Of a stretch of 64,000 bases of DNA, positions 36,101-47,797 are shown piece after piece. The stretch's first letter is position 1. Each line of letters opens with the position of its first letter. The translations under genes and the position numbers were made by a program. The notes below the pieces were generated by a model that saw nothing but the letters and a program-made list of their open reading frames with translations, was not told the origin of the DNA and did not search any database. Source of the stretch: Glycine soja (taxonomy: Eukaryota; Streptophyta; Magnoliopsida; Fabales; Fabaceae); the NCBI RefSeq assembly GCF_004193775.1, contig NC_041005.1, forward strand, positions 1,552,501-1,616,500. The letters run 5' to 3'.

Positions 36101-38897
36101 CAGTCAATTTAACACTTTGTTGAATCTGTTTAACATGGATCAATGAGTAGCCAATCCCACCTAGTGGAAAAAGACTTGGTTGTTGTTGTCAATAATTTAT
36201 GCAATATAGGACGTTATCTCATTGAGTTATATAGTCTGTAGCCAATTCATGGCTTTTTCAAATTTAATTCTTGCAGTAAAATTCAGCACAAGAATGTTGT
36301 CAAATTTGTTGGCGCTTGTACAAAACCCCCAAACCTTTACCTTGTCACAGGTGAAATTTGTCCTTATTACTTTTTGCTTCTTGATTGTACAAGGTCAATG
36401 TAATGACACAAATATTGTCATTTTCAATGCATAATTTGTTCTCAGAATACATGTCTGGTGGAAGTATGTTTGACTTTTTGCATAAACAGAAGACTGTCCT
36501 TGCTCTTCCATCTTTACTCAAAGTAGCCATTGATGTTTCCGAAGGAATGAAATATTTGCATCAGAATGATATCATACATCGGGACCTTAAAGCAGCTAAT
36601 CTTTTGATAGATGAGAATGGGGTAAGTTTACATTGTATATTTACTTTGGACTTCAGTGGCTAGTACTTCTTTGTTAATGCTGTCAACTTTTATACCACAT
36701 TATTGTTAACTGCTCTGCAATTCTAGTTGGGTAAATTATTAGATGTCTTCCATCTGATTACATATTGAAAATAAAGTGATTGGTGATGCAAATCAATTAA
36801 AAGTCTGTGCAAATTTAATTGAATCATCCTTGGCAGATAAAGGAATCAAAATACATTTGCTTAGTTTTGGAATCAATATAGTGTAGTTGTGGATTAAACA
36901 TCCTCTCAATTTATTATTATAACATGTCAAAATAAGTTTCAAGTTATTTAAAATTAGAGTTTTCGCAATTTGGGTTGATAACTTCAGGAATTCAGAACTA
37001 AAAATTAGCTACTGTATGAACATGTTGAGGTAGCATAAAAAGCCTTAAGGTGAAAACCTAATACAAGTCTAGAGTTGGATACTATAAGGTGATGCTTCAA
37101 ATATCTTCTCTTGTAATGGATGATCTACCAACCATGTAATGCTTATGATAAAGCCTTGAAAATTTCATATACTGTAATTTTTTTCTAGTTTTTTTCGACA
37201 TTTTTGTCTGCTACGTGCGTTTTCATCTTTATTTAATTACTTCAGAAAGTTTAGGTATACTTGATCTTATGGCTTGAAGGAATTTATGCCTTTGTGTTTG
37301 TATTTTAAATATCTTTTCCAACAGGTAGTTAAGGTTTCCGATTTTGGTGTAGCTAGAGTGCATGATCAGTCTGGTATCATGACTGCAGAAACTGGAACTT
37401 ACCGGTGGATGGCTCCGGAGGTCTGTGAATATTTATGAATATTTCCATAAAGTTGATTACTTTAAATTTATGAATTGTATAACTTACAGGCATGGATGAG
37501 GCTGTTTAAGGACACAATAGGCAGCAGTTTGTGATGTAATAAGATGAACCTAGACAGGTTGGAATGAGAATGACAGTTTTTTTTCTGGTGAACAATACTT
37601 AAAGCTAACATTATTTTCAATACTGCTTTTGGTTGCTTATGCGCTCTGCAGATGGATAATAATAATTTTGTCCCCCAATTTGTAAAACTCCAATCCAAAA
37701 GAAAAATGTTGTAACAAAGAAGACAATGGTAGGCTATTGCTCTCAAATTACCTTCTCTCCTGTTGGCTGAAACCAAAACTATGGCTTTTTTCCTATGAAT
37801 GCTTTAATTGGTTATGTAAGACAGCTAAAAAATTGATATGTCTTGCCTTTTTGTTGCTCATTGTATTTATTATAATCAACTTGTGATTCCTTGGCATATG
37901 GAAGGTTATTGAACATAAACCATATGATCAGAAAGCCGATGTCTTTAGCTTTGGCATTGTTCTTTGGGAAATGCTCACAGGAAAGGTAATGCATTGTGAC
38001 TTTTTCCTCTCTTTGGCTTTCTCTTGTTTGACGTCTATAGAACCAAGAATTAAACATTCTCTTTCTCGTGTCCAATTGAAAACTGATTTACTCTCTCTAT
38101 TTTGTAATAGTATTAACCCCTTCTTATTGGCAACACTATCATTTTCAGTTGGGACTGAATTAACAGAGCTTAGTAATTGACATGCACAACTTTTGTCCTT
38201 TTCAATAAAGTGACCAATAACATGTACTACACCCTTCTAACAAAAGTATACAGATTCAATCCTTTTAGCTGGATTATTTCCCGTAACTGAAGAAGTACTA
38301 AGCAAAACCTTCTAGCCAATGTTGACCACATTATTAAATCATATATGGTGAATTGATAATGTACAAACTTTGATATATGGAAGAATAAAAGTGAGTAACA
38401 ATGTATTTAACAGAAATGGAAAATTAAAGTCAGCAAGTATGCTTTAGACACTTATTTTTGTGTTGTTTTGTTCAGTATTATTGTGGTTGCTCAGAATTCA
38501 TATCTTTCGTCTATGTTTTATGACTGAATGACAGCTTCCTTATGAGCATTTGTCCCCATTGCAAGCAGCAGTTGGAGTGATCCAGAAGGTATTCCTTAAC
38601 TAGAATTACATATGCTGTTTTGGATGATGGATGTTGGTTATGATTAAAGAGAATTCACAAGATAATGTGCAAGAAATATTACTAACTTGAGAGCTCTATA
38701 GTAGCTCAAGCTACCAAGCCACAAAATTTTGTGAAATTGAAGAAGTTTGTGGATATGAGTTGCAGGGTTTAAGGCCTCAAATTCCAAGGCATACTCATCC
38801 AAAGTTAGTGGAATTGCTTCACTGGTGCTGGCACCAAGATTCATCTTTGAGACCCCACTTCTCAGAAATTCAAGAATTTCTGCTGCGTGTGACCTAG
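30107..38897 (+). CDS. ACT-domain Raf-like protein kinase, STY8/17/46-like (about 536 aa)
   Basis: Exons read by phase and splice consensus: 30107-30297, 30593-30713, 32591-about 32700, 32844-32960, 33453-33507, 34380-34490, 34774-34824, 35404-35537, 35612-35719, 36277-36350, 36446-36621, 37325-37420, 37905-37985, 38535-38588, 38766-38897. The N-terminal part carries the family RLRELNVPE block; an ACT domain follows at about 180-236 ([17 protein letters not shown], then [11 protein letters not shown]), then the kinase domain to the end. Visible are VAIK (Lys about 310), [16 protein letters not shown] and GTYRWMAPE. Arabidopsis STY8/17/46 phosphorylate chloroplast transit peptides in the cytosol; that role is inferred by family. 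Oddities: the glycine loop reads IASGPFSDL (second Gly replaced by Ser), the usual DGTDVWEID linker is shortened, and no GT donor of the right phase ends exon 3. The gene may still be functional. Confidence 0.85.
31326..32061. mobile_element. Mutator-like non-autonomous element (Pack-MULE type) in kinase intron 2
   Basis: The ends are inverted repeats of about 40 bp: the left starts GGGATTTTCTTCCTACATTA and ends near CTTCTACACC; the reverse complement of the right starts GGGATTTTCTTCTTGCATCA and ends likewise. Flanks are AATGACGA (31318-31325) and AATGACTGA (32062-32070), a near-match compatible with a diverged 9-bp target duplication, the size Mutator elements make. Inside, arrays of ACGGATT...AATCCGT palindromes lie next to each terminus, and the centre is a GC-rich block with coding likeness (separate entry). 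No transposase is present, so movement would depend on an autonomous relative. It lies within an intron and should be spliced out. Confidence 0.7.
31570..31892 (+). pseudogene. Captured fragment of an RRP12-like ARM/HEAT-repeat gene
   Basis: This is the GC-rich core of the Mutator-like element. Translated piecewise it gives [14 protein letters not shown], then (after a stop) [13 protein letters not shown], then in another frame [19 protein letters not shown] followed by [14 protein letters not shown] last piece reads [17 protein letters not shown]. The order and spacing resemble the N-terminal exon of plant RRP12-like proteins (phrases like DICQQLMDRYA, HRHLLA...A.RSIL and LPLTPPAYFAAAI from memory), which act in ribosomal-subunit maturation and export. 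Frameshifts and stops show it is not coding now. The identification rests on recall of the family and needs a search. Confidence 0.55.
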
Positions 38898-41800
38898 ACG
38901 GTATGTTGAGGGGAATCTTGACAATTTTTGTGTTACATTAAAAAGAATAATTGAAGCTTCTACAATACTATTTCTTTTCGACCATACTTAAAAGATCCCT
39001 GAACAGGTTAATGGGGAATGTGAAGGCTAGGGGAATGCATGAAAATGAATATTCACCGAGGTACCCCTCAACATGGTAAGAGGCTAAGTGCACATCTAAA
39101 TGTGAGATTTCTCAATTTAATGTAAAGGTTCGTGATTGGAATATGAAGTTGATATTACCCATTGGCGAGATGTATATAAACTTATATGTGAAGCTATTTC
39201 TCATTAAAACAAGCAGTGATACTCACAGGTGAGCTATTAGGCAAAAAATAAATGGAATTCAGTTGTAAATTATCATGATTCTAAATGATATTAAATATTT
39301 ATGAGCATATGCAGTGCTTGAATGTTCACAACCAACATTCTGAATAAACAAAACTATTCAAGCGAGTCACCAGGCAAATATTGTGGCCATGAAAGAACAC
39401 TGACTAACGATTTCCTTTTTTTTTTTTGCGCAAAGCAGAATCTCCATTTTTTTTTTCAATTAAGTGTAACAACACATCTCTAATGCATTTTTTTATTTGT
39501 TAAATTTATGAAAAACCACAAAATTATGAGTGAATCTTATTAAATAAATGAAATCTATAAAATTTTATAGATTTTAATCAATAGTAAATTGTATATTTTT
39601 TCCGAGGAAATAGTAAAGTATATGTTCAAAAGAGAATATTATAGAATATTTAAATTAGTATTTTTTTATCAATAAATGTTAATTGATTGGAGTAAATTAA
39701 AGTTTGAATATTTTAAGTAAAATTTTAAGTTTAAATTGTGTAGATAAAAAATTATGATTGAAGAAAATATTTTATTAAAAGACTATCATTCAAATTTTTA
39801 ACAAAAATTAATTATAAAGAAATAAAATTAAGAAATATTCTGTTGGTCGATATTCCACATGCATGTCATCATAAAAGAAAAACATACTAATATTTATGTT
39901 CTTTCATTTTTCTATTTTATACTTTGATAGGTGTGAGTGTCGGTTTGCTCATTGCTAACTGATTCGCGATCTGAAACGCAATCTTTTATTTTCTCCCAAC
40001 ATTTTCTCTGACGTAGAACTGTTTAATTAATAACTAGTTATTGGTTTTTTATTAATATAAGTATAAACTAGAATGATGTATCACTTTAAATAAAATAACA
40101 ATAATAATAAAATACTCAAACGGTGTGTTATTGTATCACGTTATCAGACATGGTGGCTGAAAAAATAAAAAAGAAAGAGGAGGAGGATGTGCTAAGTCAT
40201 AATATCACACTAGGCTCCATTTACTAGTTGTTAAAGTTTATTAAAAATATAAATATTTCAAATAAGAATCATTATGATACTCACACAAATTTTATTATTT
40301 TTAATAAATTACAGGTAATAAAGTAATGTGTTTTAGAACATGTGTTAACATTATTTTCATAGTGCGTCAAAATCCTAAACGGTGTCAGCTATTATATTAT
40401 GTGATCATCGTGTTTCACAAGGATATTAGTTGTTAAAAGAATAATCACGCAAAACAGAGAGAAAAAGGATATGGGTACAAATGAGATGAATGGTGAATAC
40501 TAAAAATTTAGATTTAACTTTTAAAAAAAAAATTAAATTTAAATCATTTATTTAAGTCAACTTAACTATTTTATTTGTTTGAGATGATCCTGAATACTAA
40601 AAATTTAGATTTAATTTTTGAAAAAAACAGATAAGTTAAATTTAACTCATTTATTTAAATGAACTTAACTTATTTAAAAAAATTAAAGCTTGAGTTTAAT
40701 TTATTTAACTTATTTAAATTTAATTATTTACAAACATATTTCAATATTAAATAATAATTTACAAATATAAATATACGCGCTAAACAAGTGGTATTATAAT
40801 ATAATTTATATAATTTTAATTTTTTTATATATACATAAAAATGCATGCAAACTTAGTTTGTGTATAGACACACCCAAACTATTTACAAGTTGTTAATGTT
40901 AAGCTTGTAAAGTTTATGTTTGACTCATTTAAATAATTGAATTTAATTTTATTTAATTAAACAAATAAGTTGAATAATTCATGAATAGCTCAATTCACTT
41001 CCATTATTAGTTGTAAGATGTGTTGGTTTTTTTTAAGTGGTATTGATGTTTTCTATTAAACAATTGTGACGAAACAACTATTTAGGTTAAAACTTAGTTG
41101 TAATATTTTTTTCTGAATACTTAATTGTAATATACCATCGAGATAAATAATTTTATATTATTAATTAAAATATATATATATATGCTTTTTAAACAATTAT
41201 TACTAAAATCAACAATATAATTGTAAACATTTAGTAATTGGTTAAAGTAAAAATGAGACTTAAGTTTTTTAAGGTTTTATAGATGAAATGAATGTAATTA
41301 GGAGGAAAAATATTATTGATGAAATCGTAAAAATTAATAAATATCACCAAACGTTAGTTAATCAAAAAGTTTTTTTAAAAAGATTAATTATTAAAAAATA
41401 TTTTAAATAACATGATAAAAAAACCATATAATTAAATAGTTAATTGACAATATACAAATAATCTTTGCACACTTATTACATTCTAATTAATTGGTACTAA
41501 CAAATGTGGTGTGGTAATTTTTAAAAAGTTTAGATTATTTTTATCCCTAAATATCAAATATCTCATCAATATCCTTAAATATGATCTATTATATAAATAT
41601 TTCTCTCTTTTTTTTTTTATCTTTTTGGGTGTCGAAAAAAAACTTTTTGTTTTAGCAGAAAGCATCGGGAGCCGGAGGCATATACCTGTCCATTGATGAA
41701 TATTCTCTCAAAATAGCATTGAATTGAATTAAACAGATCTGGCGTAATTTGTAAACTTGTGACTGGCGGCAAATAGGCTTCAATGCTTCAAGTCAAATGG

Positions 41801-43770
41801 TCAAGGACCAACTGCGCTGTCACCACAATTGAATTTACTGTTATGCTATGCTTATTTTAATATAATCCAACCAATAAAAGTAAAAATAAGAGTATAATTC
41901 TTTTACAAAAGTACTTTTGATTTAAATATATTTTTCCATCTGATTTCAAATACTTATGCTTATCTAGTTTGTGAAAGGAATATTTAAAGAGTATGATTAC
42001 ATTTTTTTTTATATAGTATATTCTAATAATTAAGAGTATGATGGCATTTTTAATCTTTTTTAATGGTATTTTTAATGCAGTCCTTTTTTTTTTTTTTTTT
42101 ACAGCTAATGCAGTTTTCTTTTCAAACTAAAGGCAACAAATTTTGGTGCAAGATTTATCAAACCGAAGTTTTCTTTTTAATCCAAGATATCTCTTGGCAA
42201 TTCATTTAACCAACATATTTTTTTTTCATACTTATAGATTAAATTTCTAACAATATTTTTAAAGAACAAGGTTATTTGTGAATTATATCACAACACGCAT
42301 TAGACTTACCAAATGAAGTACAAGAGTATATTTTATCTGCCAATCATTTATTATTATAAAAAAAATGAGAAAAACATTATACGAGAATAATTATTTCAAT
42401 ATCTAGACCAGAATATGTTTTATGCTGTAAAATTACTTTGACGGTTTCTCCGGACTAAAATGAAGTCCAAAATCCAAATAATTAAAGGAATCTTTTATTT
42501 CTTTTTAACACAAGTTCGGTTCGCCGCCTAATTATCATGAGAGAGAAAAAAGCCATAACTCCGTGTCGCGCAGGTAAATAAGTGTACTATCAATATAATT
42601 TTATCTAAATATTTATATATTTGATTTGAGGTTGAAAAATTAATTTTGAGTTAAATTTATTTTTTTGTTATATAAAAAATTATATGTAAATTTATTATTA
42701 ATTTATTTTTATAATAAAACCATATAAACATAAAATACTTCACTTTACAATTAATTTCATCAAAATTTATTTTATTTGAAATCAACTTTTTAAATCCTCA
42801 CTCAAACATACATTATTTTCCCATATTTGAAATCAGTTGCATGCAGCTAAAGGTTTTAATTAATAGGTTAAATTATACTTTTAATGTCATTATTTAAGAA
42901 TCTAATTAAAATATATTCATAGTACACAAAATTTAATTATAAAATGTTTACTTTTAAAAATAATTATTTAAGAATACAAATTTTTTATATTGCCATCTAG
43001 TTATAAACTGTTTTATAACTATTACTTAAAAATATTTTTAGACTAATTTTAATAGGGTAATAGTATAAAATTATTTACACTAAAAGTATATAAAATTGGC
43101 TACAAAAAAAAAACTCTTAATTTAAATTGCCGTATGAATATTGCGTGCACAAGGTTTCTACAAACATGATTTGATCAGAAGTAATCTTTATTCAAAATTT
43201 GTGTAGGACGAAGAAAATTAATGTCCACCCATAATCTTTGATGACCACGATTAAATGTCGATCTGTTTGTATTTTTGTTTAAACGAACGCGACGCTAATG
43301 CTTTTTATTTCTTGAATTTGTTTTCTTGTTTTAAAAAACGTGAAATAGTTGTTAAATGTTCAAAAGTTATCCAAAGACACTCTAAATAGTTCATTTGGAG
43401 GCATGAATTATTATGTATTATTCAATGTTGCAATTTCGATCCACAAGCCCCTCCCCCCAAAATTGTAATCATTTCTCAATTTGTTTGTTAAATTTTTTAG
43501 TTGACCATAAAAATATGGGGGAAAAATATGCAACATTATGAAAATATGAGGATAAAATGTACAACGTACGTTGGGAAACTCTTGGCGCAAAATTTGAAAG
43601 AAAAAAAAACAATAAATGAATTTAGGAGACAATTGAAGGAAGGTTAGAATTTACCACCTTTTTAAACTTTAGGGGAAAAATTCACGAAAAAAATATATGT
43701 GAGCAAAATTTGCAATAAAGTCACACATTTTGGGGGCAAAATTTACAAATAAGCAAAAAAAAGATTAATA
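38898..43770. other. Intergenic DNA downstream of the kinase gene
   Basis: 38898 to about 39400 is probably the 3' UTR of the kinase gene and flanking DNA. The rest is AT-rich with no recognised gene. At 40493-40690 a phrase starting GAATACTAAAAATTTAGATT recurs after about 95 bp, a short diverged tandem duplication. 43400-43760 has several short repeated motifs (GGGGGAAAAATA, GGGGAAAAATTC, GGGGGCAAAATT) and looks like part of a dispersed repeat. Confidence 0.45.
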
Positions 43771-43870
43771 TACAGAGAATATAGTTTAATTGGTTGAGGT
43801 GGAAATTATTGTAAACCACTAAACCTCATTGTATCGGGGTTCAACTTCTTCTTTTGGTTTTTTTATTTAT
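43771..43870 (+). repeat. Possible tRNA-derived SINE
   Basis: A polymerase III A-box-like sequence (ATAGTTTAATTGGTTGAGG, 43780-43798) is followed about 40 bp later by a B-box-like one (CGGGGTTCAACTTC, 43835-43848) and then by a T-rich tail. This is the layout of a tRNA-derived plant SINE. Both boxes are imperfect and no target duplication was identified. Confidence 0.35.
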
Positions 43871-45850
43871 AAATATCAAAATATTAGACAAAATACAGTA
43901 AAGAGAATAAAAATATAATTAATAAAATGATACGCATAATTTCACAAGACCTCCAAAATCACGTGTTTGGGGGAAGGGGCACTGGTAGTTTTTTGTTTTT
44001 CTAATCTCAATCTTTGTTAATTATTATCTTTTCAAAATAATAGTCTGACCACATGTGCCACTGTTATATATTCACCAGAATCAGCACGTTTTCTGTAATA
44101 TGCTATTATAAATTATCAAATTTCACAGAGAAAAAATAATATAGAAGAAAAAGTAAATAAAAATCTGAAATACATTAGTTATTTTCACTTTTTCTCATAT
44201 ACTTTCATTCACTTATTTATCTATTTTTTTTTATCCTCTATCCTCTCTATATAAGTTAGCTATTTATATATTTTTAGGAATTCTTTATGTATTTCAATCT
44301 ATTTTTAAAAATTATCAATAGTTAACAACAATATTGTGTCACAATATAAATTGTTTATCATAAATCTAAAATATAATTTATATGTTAAAAATATTTATTT
44401 CTTATGAAAATTAATTATAACAATTTTTATATTAAAAAGTATTTATTTATTAAAAAATTTAGTAATATAAATAAATAGTTATTCTATATGTTTCACATGT
44501 TAAAATACTATTTTTTCTTATTTTTTTAAAAATAAAACACTTATATTTTTTATTTTTCTTTTCACTTAGTTATTATATCCACCCTCTATCTTCAACTATC
44601 TTATTTCTAACTTATTGCTTTCCTACGGAAATTACCAAACGGACCAAATTCGTTTTAAGATTATTATATAGGGATTAGTTAAGTCATTTATGGTCAAAGG
44701 AAAAAGAAAGGCAAAAGGGTAATAGACACGATGCATAACGGAAAAGAGAATTATATTAAACAAAAGTAAAAGGGATAGATAAGATATCGCATGTTAAATT
44801 AAAATGTGACAGCACAAGAATTATAATTAGGGCGTTAATTAGTTATTTTGGTGCCATTTTTAAAGAAGTCATACTGATGTATATTTTGGTACATTAGATA
44901 ATTTTTTTTTTCAATCAAAGTCTAAGAATTTTTTACAAATTTAATATTTTTTTAATTTAATGTATTTTTTAAAAATATTTTAATACCTAATTAATTTCTA
45001 ATCTTGGTAACTCTAAACCTATCCTTCCATAGTATCTTCCTAATTAAGTTCATTCAACATTTGTCACCTGCACGCAGAAAAGGTTAGGTTTAAAATTAGG
45101 AAGGTTATAAATTAATTAGGAACTAAAGTGTCTTTTTAAAATACATTAAAATAAAAAATAAAAAAAATCAAATTTACAAAAAGATTCTTAGACTTTAATT
45201 TTAAAAATTAAACTTAATCATGACAAAACAAGTCACATGTGATTATATGATGGGATAATATATAATAATGATGTGACTTATTTTAAAGTTATACTGAAGT
45301 AATATTCTTGTAATTATTAAATGGAAGTTTCATCAATTAATAATAGAAAAAAGTAACATTCCATAAATTTTAAATAGACAAATAAAAGATGACATTATTT
45401 ATATTTAAACAACGAAATATGAAGGATATCATTAACATATTCTCTGGCACCTTTATTTTTAACATATTTTTATTATTAAGTAAATTTTATGTAAATTATG
45501 ATATATAAAAAATAGTCAACGCACTTTCTATCATTGAATGAATCTATATAAATTTCACCAAATAAGAAATAAAATTCGTAATTAATAAAACTAATTTAAA
45601 ATACATTAAAAATGCCACATATTAAATGACTGGCCAATAACCATCCTAATACTTTACATTCACCACGTGCTATGTAATGTTATTTTAATTTGCGTTTTCC
45701 ACTGCAAGTTATTTCAGTGCTTCCATTTGTTTTTAAATATTGTTAACCAAGGTACATTCTATTTATTGAGAATAGTAAATTAAATAAAAACGGAAGATAT
45801 ATATTGACAGAAATTACATGACAGTAGTTTTACGTAGTATTCACACACAC

Positions 45851-45926
<76 letters not shown>

Positions 45927-46140
45927 GCAGTTTTCATCTTAAACCAAAGCTAACCCAGCCTCTACAGCAGCATCTCAATAAACGCACATTTTAGTGTTTG
46001 GGTGATAGTCTGTAGTCCTATAAAGGCGTTTCTACTTAGTAAAGTATTCGGGTTTAACGACGGAAACTGATATGGCTTCCATAACAAAAAAACAAATACT
46101 GCTACTTTTAACAAATTTTATATAAATCTCGTAAACTCAC
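43871..46140. other. AT-rich intergenic DNA
   Basis: No gene seen. AT-rich throughout, including the long (AT)n array listed separately. Confidence 0.5.
45854..45922. repeat. Long (AT)n microsatellite
   Basis: About 34 AT units without interruption, the longest array in the window, about 570 bases upstream of the ornithine decarboxylase ATG. Confidence 0.95.
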
Positions 46141-46189
46141 ATGCTTTAACAGGTTTCATGACAAAATGCTTTAACAGGTTTCATGACAA
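46141..46189. repeat. 24-bp tandem duplication upstream of ODC
   Basis: The unit ATGCTTTAACAGGTTTCATG plus ACAA occurs twice in immediate succession, about 300 bases upstream of the ODC start codon. A simple tandem duplication; a regulatory effect is possible but not shown. Confidence 0.9.
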
Positions 46190-46399
46190 AAAGATGTCCT
46201 TCCTTTTCTACCAAGTATGTCAACCTTGCTACAATTAATTTCCTTTTTTAATATAATTTGATTAGATCTGATATCGATCCTTTTGAGATGCTTCCTCGAT
46301 TCGTCGCGCGGGAAGGAGATCCGGTAATACTTTATTCATGGTTTCTAAGGTATGCATGTATCACATTCATGCAAATAACATATATATTCAATCATGCAA

Positions 46400-46445
46400 C
46401 ACGTGGTAGGTGGCTGGTGGCTTATGGTGAGTATCTGTATATATA
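46400..46445 (+). promoter_or_regulatory. G-box and TATA box of the ODC gene
   Basis: A CACGTG G-box lies at 46400-46405 and a TATATATA at 46438-46445, 48 bases before the ATG at 46493. G-boxes bind bZIP and bHLH factors and are common in stress- and jasmonate-responsive plant genes. A second TATA-like stretch at 46379-46387 could start a longer transcript that includes an upstream in-frame ATG at 46394. Confidence 0.45.
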
Positions 46446-46492
46446 CGTTCATCAACCGCGTCCAAATCAAAAATCCCCTCCAGTTAGCAAAA

Positions 46493-47797
46493 ATGCCTTC
46501 ACTAGTTGCTGAAGCATTCCAAGCCAATGGCGCAGAACCCTTGAACCTGAAGCCCATTTTCTGTGCCTCAGGCATCAAGGGCAAGCGAGTGACTGCGTTG
46601 TCAGCAGAAAAAAATGGCCTCACTGATTTCATTCAAAGAATCATTGCTGACAAACCAGACATCGACACACCATTCAGCGTCCTCGATTTGGGGGTCGTCA
46701 TGGGCCTGATGGACCAATGGGCCTGCAAGCTCCCCACGGTCCAGCCCTTCTACGCCGTCAAGTGCAACCCAAACCTCTCCCTCATCGGTGCGCTCGCTGC
46801 GCTCGGCTCCAGCTTCGACTGCGCCAGCAAAGCCGAGATCGAATCCGTTCTCTCCCTCGGAGTCTCACCCGACAGAATCATCTATGCAAACCCATGCAAA
46901 TCCGAGTCACACATCAGATACGCCGCCTCCGTAGGCGTCAACGTCACAACCTACGACTCCATAGACGAGGTCGAGAAAATCCGAAAATGCCACCCCACGT
47001 GCGAGTTGCTCCTCCGCATTAAACCCCCGCAAGACAGCGGAGCGCGAACCAGCTTGGGCCTCAAATACGGCGCGCTTCCCGAGGAAGTCGATGAGCTTCT
47101 CCAAGCTGCTCACGAGGCGGGGCTCAAGGTGACCGGCGTGTCCTTCCACATTGGTAGCGGCGGAGCCGACACGCGAGCCTACCACGGAGCCATATCCGCC
47201 GCTAAAAACGTCTTCGAATCGGCTTCTCGGCTCGGCTTGCCCAGAATGGGCGTCCTCGACATCGGCGGCGGCTTCACCTCTGGGCCGTCGTTCGAAGCCG
47301 CGGCTTTGAAAATAAACGCCGCGATTGAAGGCAGCTTCGGGAAGGAGGAGGGGCTGGTGGTGATTGGCGAGCCGGGTCGTTATTTCGCGGAAACGGCTTT
47401 CACGTTGGCGACGAGAGTTATTGGAAAGCGCGTCAGGGGGGACGTGAGGGAGTATTGGATTGACGATGGGATTTACGGAACTCTTAATAACATCGTGTTT
47501 GATTACGCTACCGTCACGTGCATGCCACTCGCGTGCACCTCGAAACCGGAGAATCCTACATGCTGCAGGGATTTGAATTTGAAGACTTACCCTAGCACCG
47601 TGTTTGGACCCACATGCGATTCTATTGATACGGTTCTGAGGGATTACCAGCTCCCGGAACTGCAAGTGAACGATTGGCTTGTGTTCCCGAACATGGGTGC
47701 CTATACGACGTCGTCCGGGACTAACTTCAATGGGTTTAGCTCCTCAGCCAAGTCCATATTCCTTGCATGTTCGAGCCCGGAACACACCATGTTCTAA
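46493..47797 (+). CDS. ODC: Ornithine decarboxylase, PLP-dependent, fold III (434 aa)
   Basis: An intronless frame of 434 residues, normal for plant ODC, which turns ornithine into putrescine at the head of polyamine synthesis. Landmarks: [10 protein letters not shown] with the PLP-binding Lys90; SFHIGSGG (His219), the PLP-stacking site; DIGGGF at 256-261; GEPGRYF at 292-298, which grips the cofactor phosphate; FGPTCDSID with the catalytic Cys375 supplied across the dimer; and NMGAYT near the end. The ATG at 46493 fits the family length; an in-frame ATG at 46394 would add 33 mostly hydrophobic residues unlike ODC. An oddity is FDYATV at 336-341. Plant ODCs usually have His after this Asp, and lupin-type lysine/ornithine decarboxylases have Phe; here it is Tyr338, so substrate preference may differ. 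Coding DNA is GC-rich compared with its flanks. Confidence 0.95.
   Translation: MPSLVAEAFQANGAEPLNLKPIFCASGIKGKRVTALSAEKNGLTDFIQRIIADKPDIDTPFSVLDLGVVMGLMDQWACKLPTVQPFYAVKCNPNLSLIGALAALGSSFDCASKAEIESVLSLGVSPDRIIYANPCKSESHIRYAASVGVNVTTYDSIDEVEKIRKCHPTCELLLRIKPPQDSGARTSLGLKYGALPEEVDELLQAAHEAGLKVTGVSFHIGSGGADTRAYHGAISAAKNVFESASRLGLPRMGVLDIGGGFTSGPSFEAAALKINAAIEGSFGKEEGLVVIGEPGRYFAETAFTLATRVIGKRVRGDVREYWIDDGIYGTLNNIVFDYATVTCMPLACTSKPENPTCCRDLNLKTYPSTVFGPTCDSIDTVLRDYQLPELQVNDWLVFPNMGAYTTSSGTNFNGFSSSAKSIFLACSSPEHTMF

Noticed and set aside
46258..46345. Short GC-richer piece upstream of ODC (DPFEMLPRFVAREGDP) ending at a donor-like GATCCG|GTAATA, as a coding exon
   Set aside because: No partner exon or matching family could be found, and ODC itself is intronless with its own start downstream.
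46907..47665. 252-codon ORF on the minus strand
   Set aside because: It is the antisense shadow of the GC-rich ODC coding sequence.
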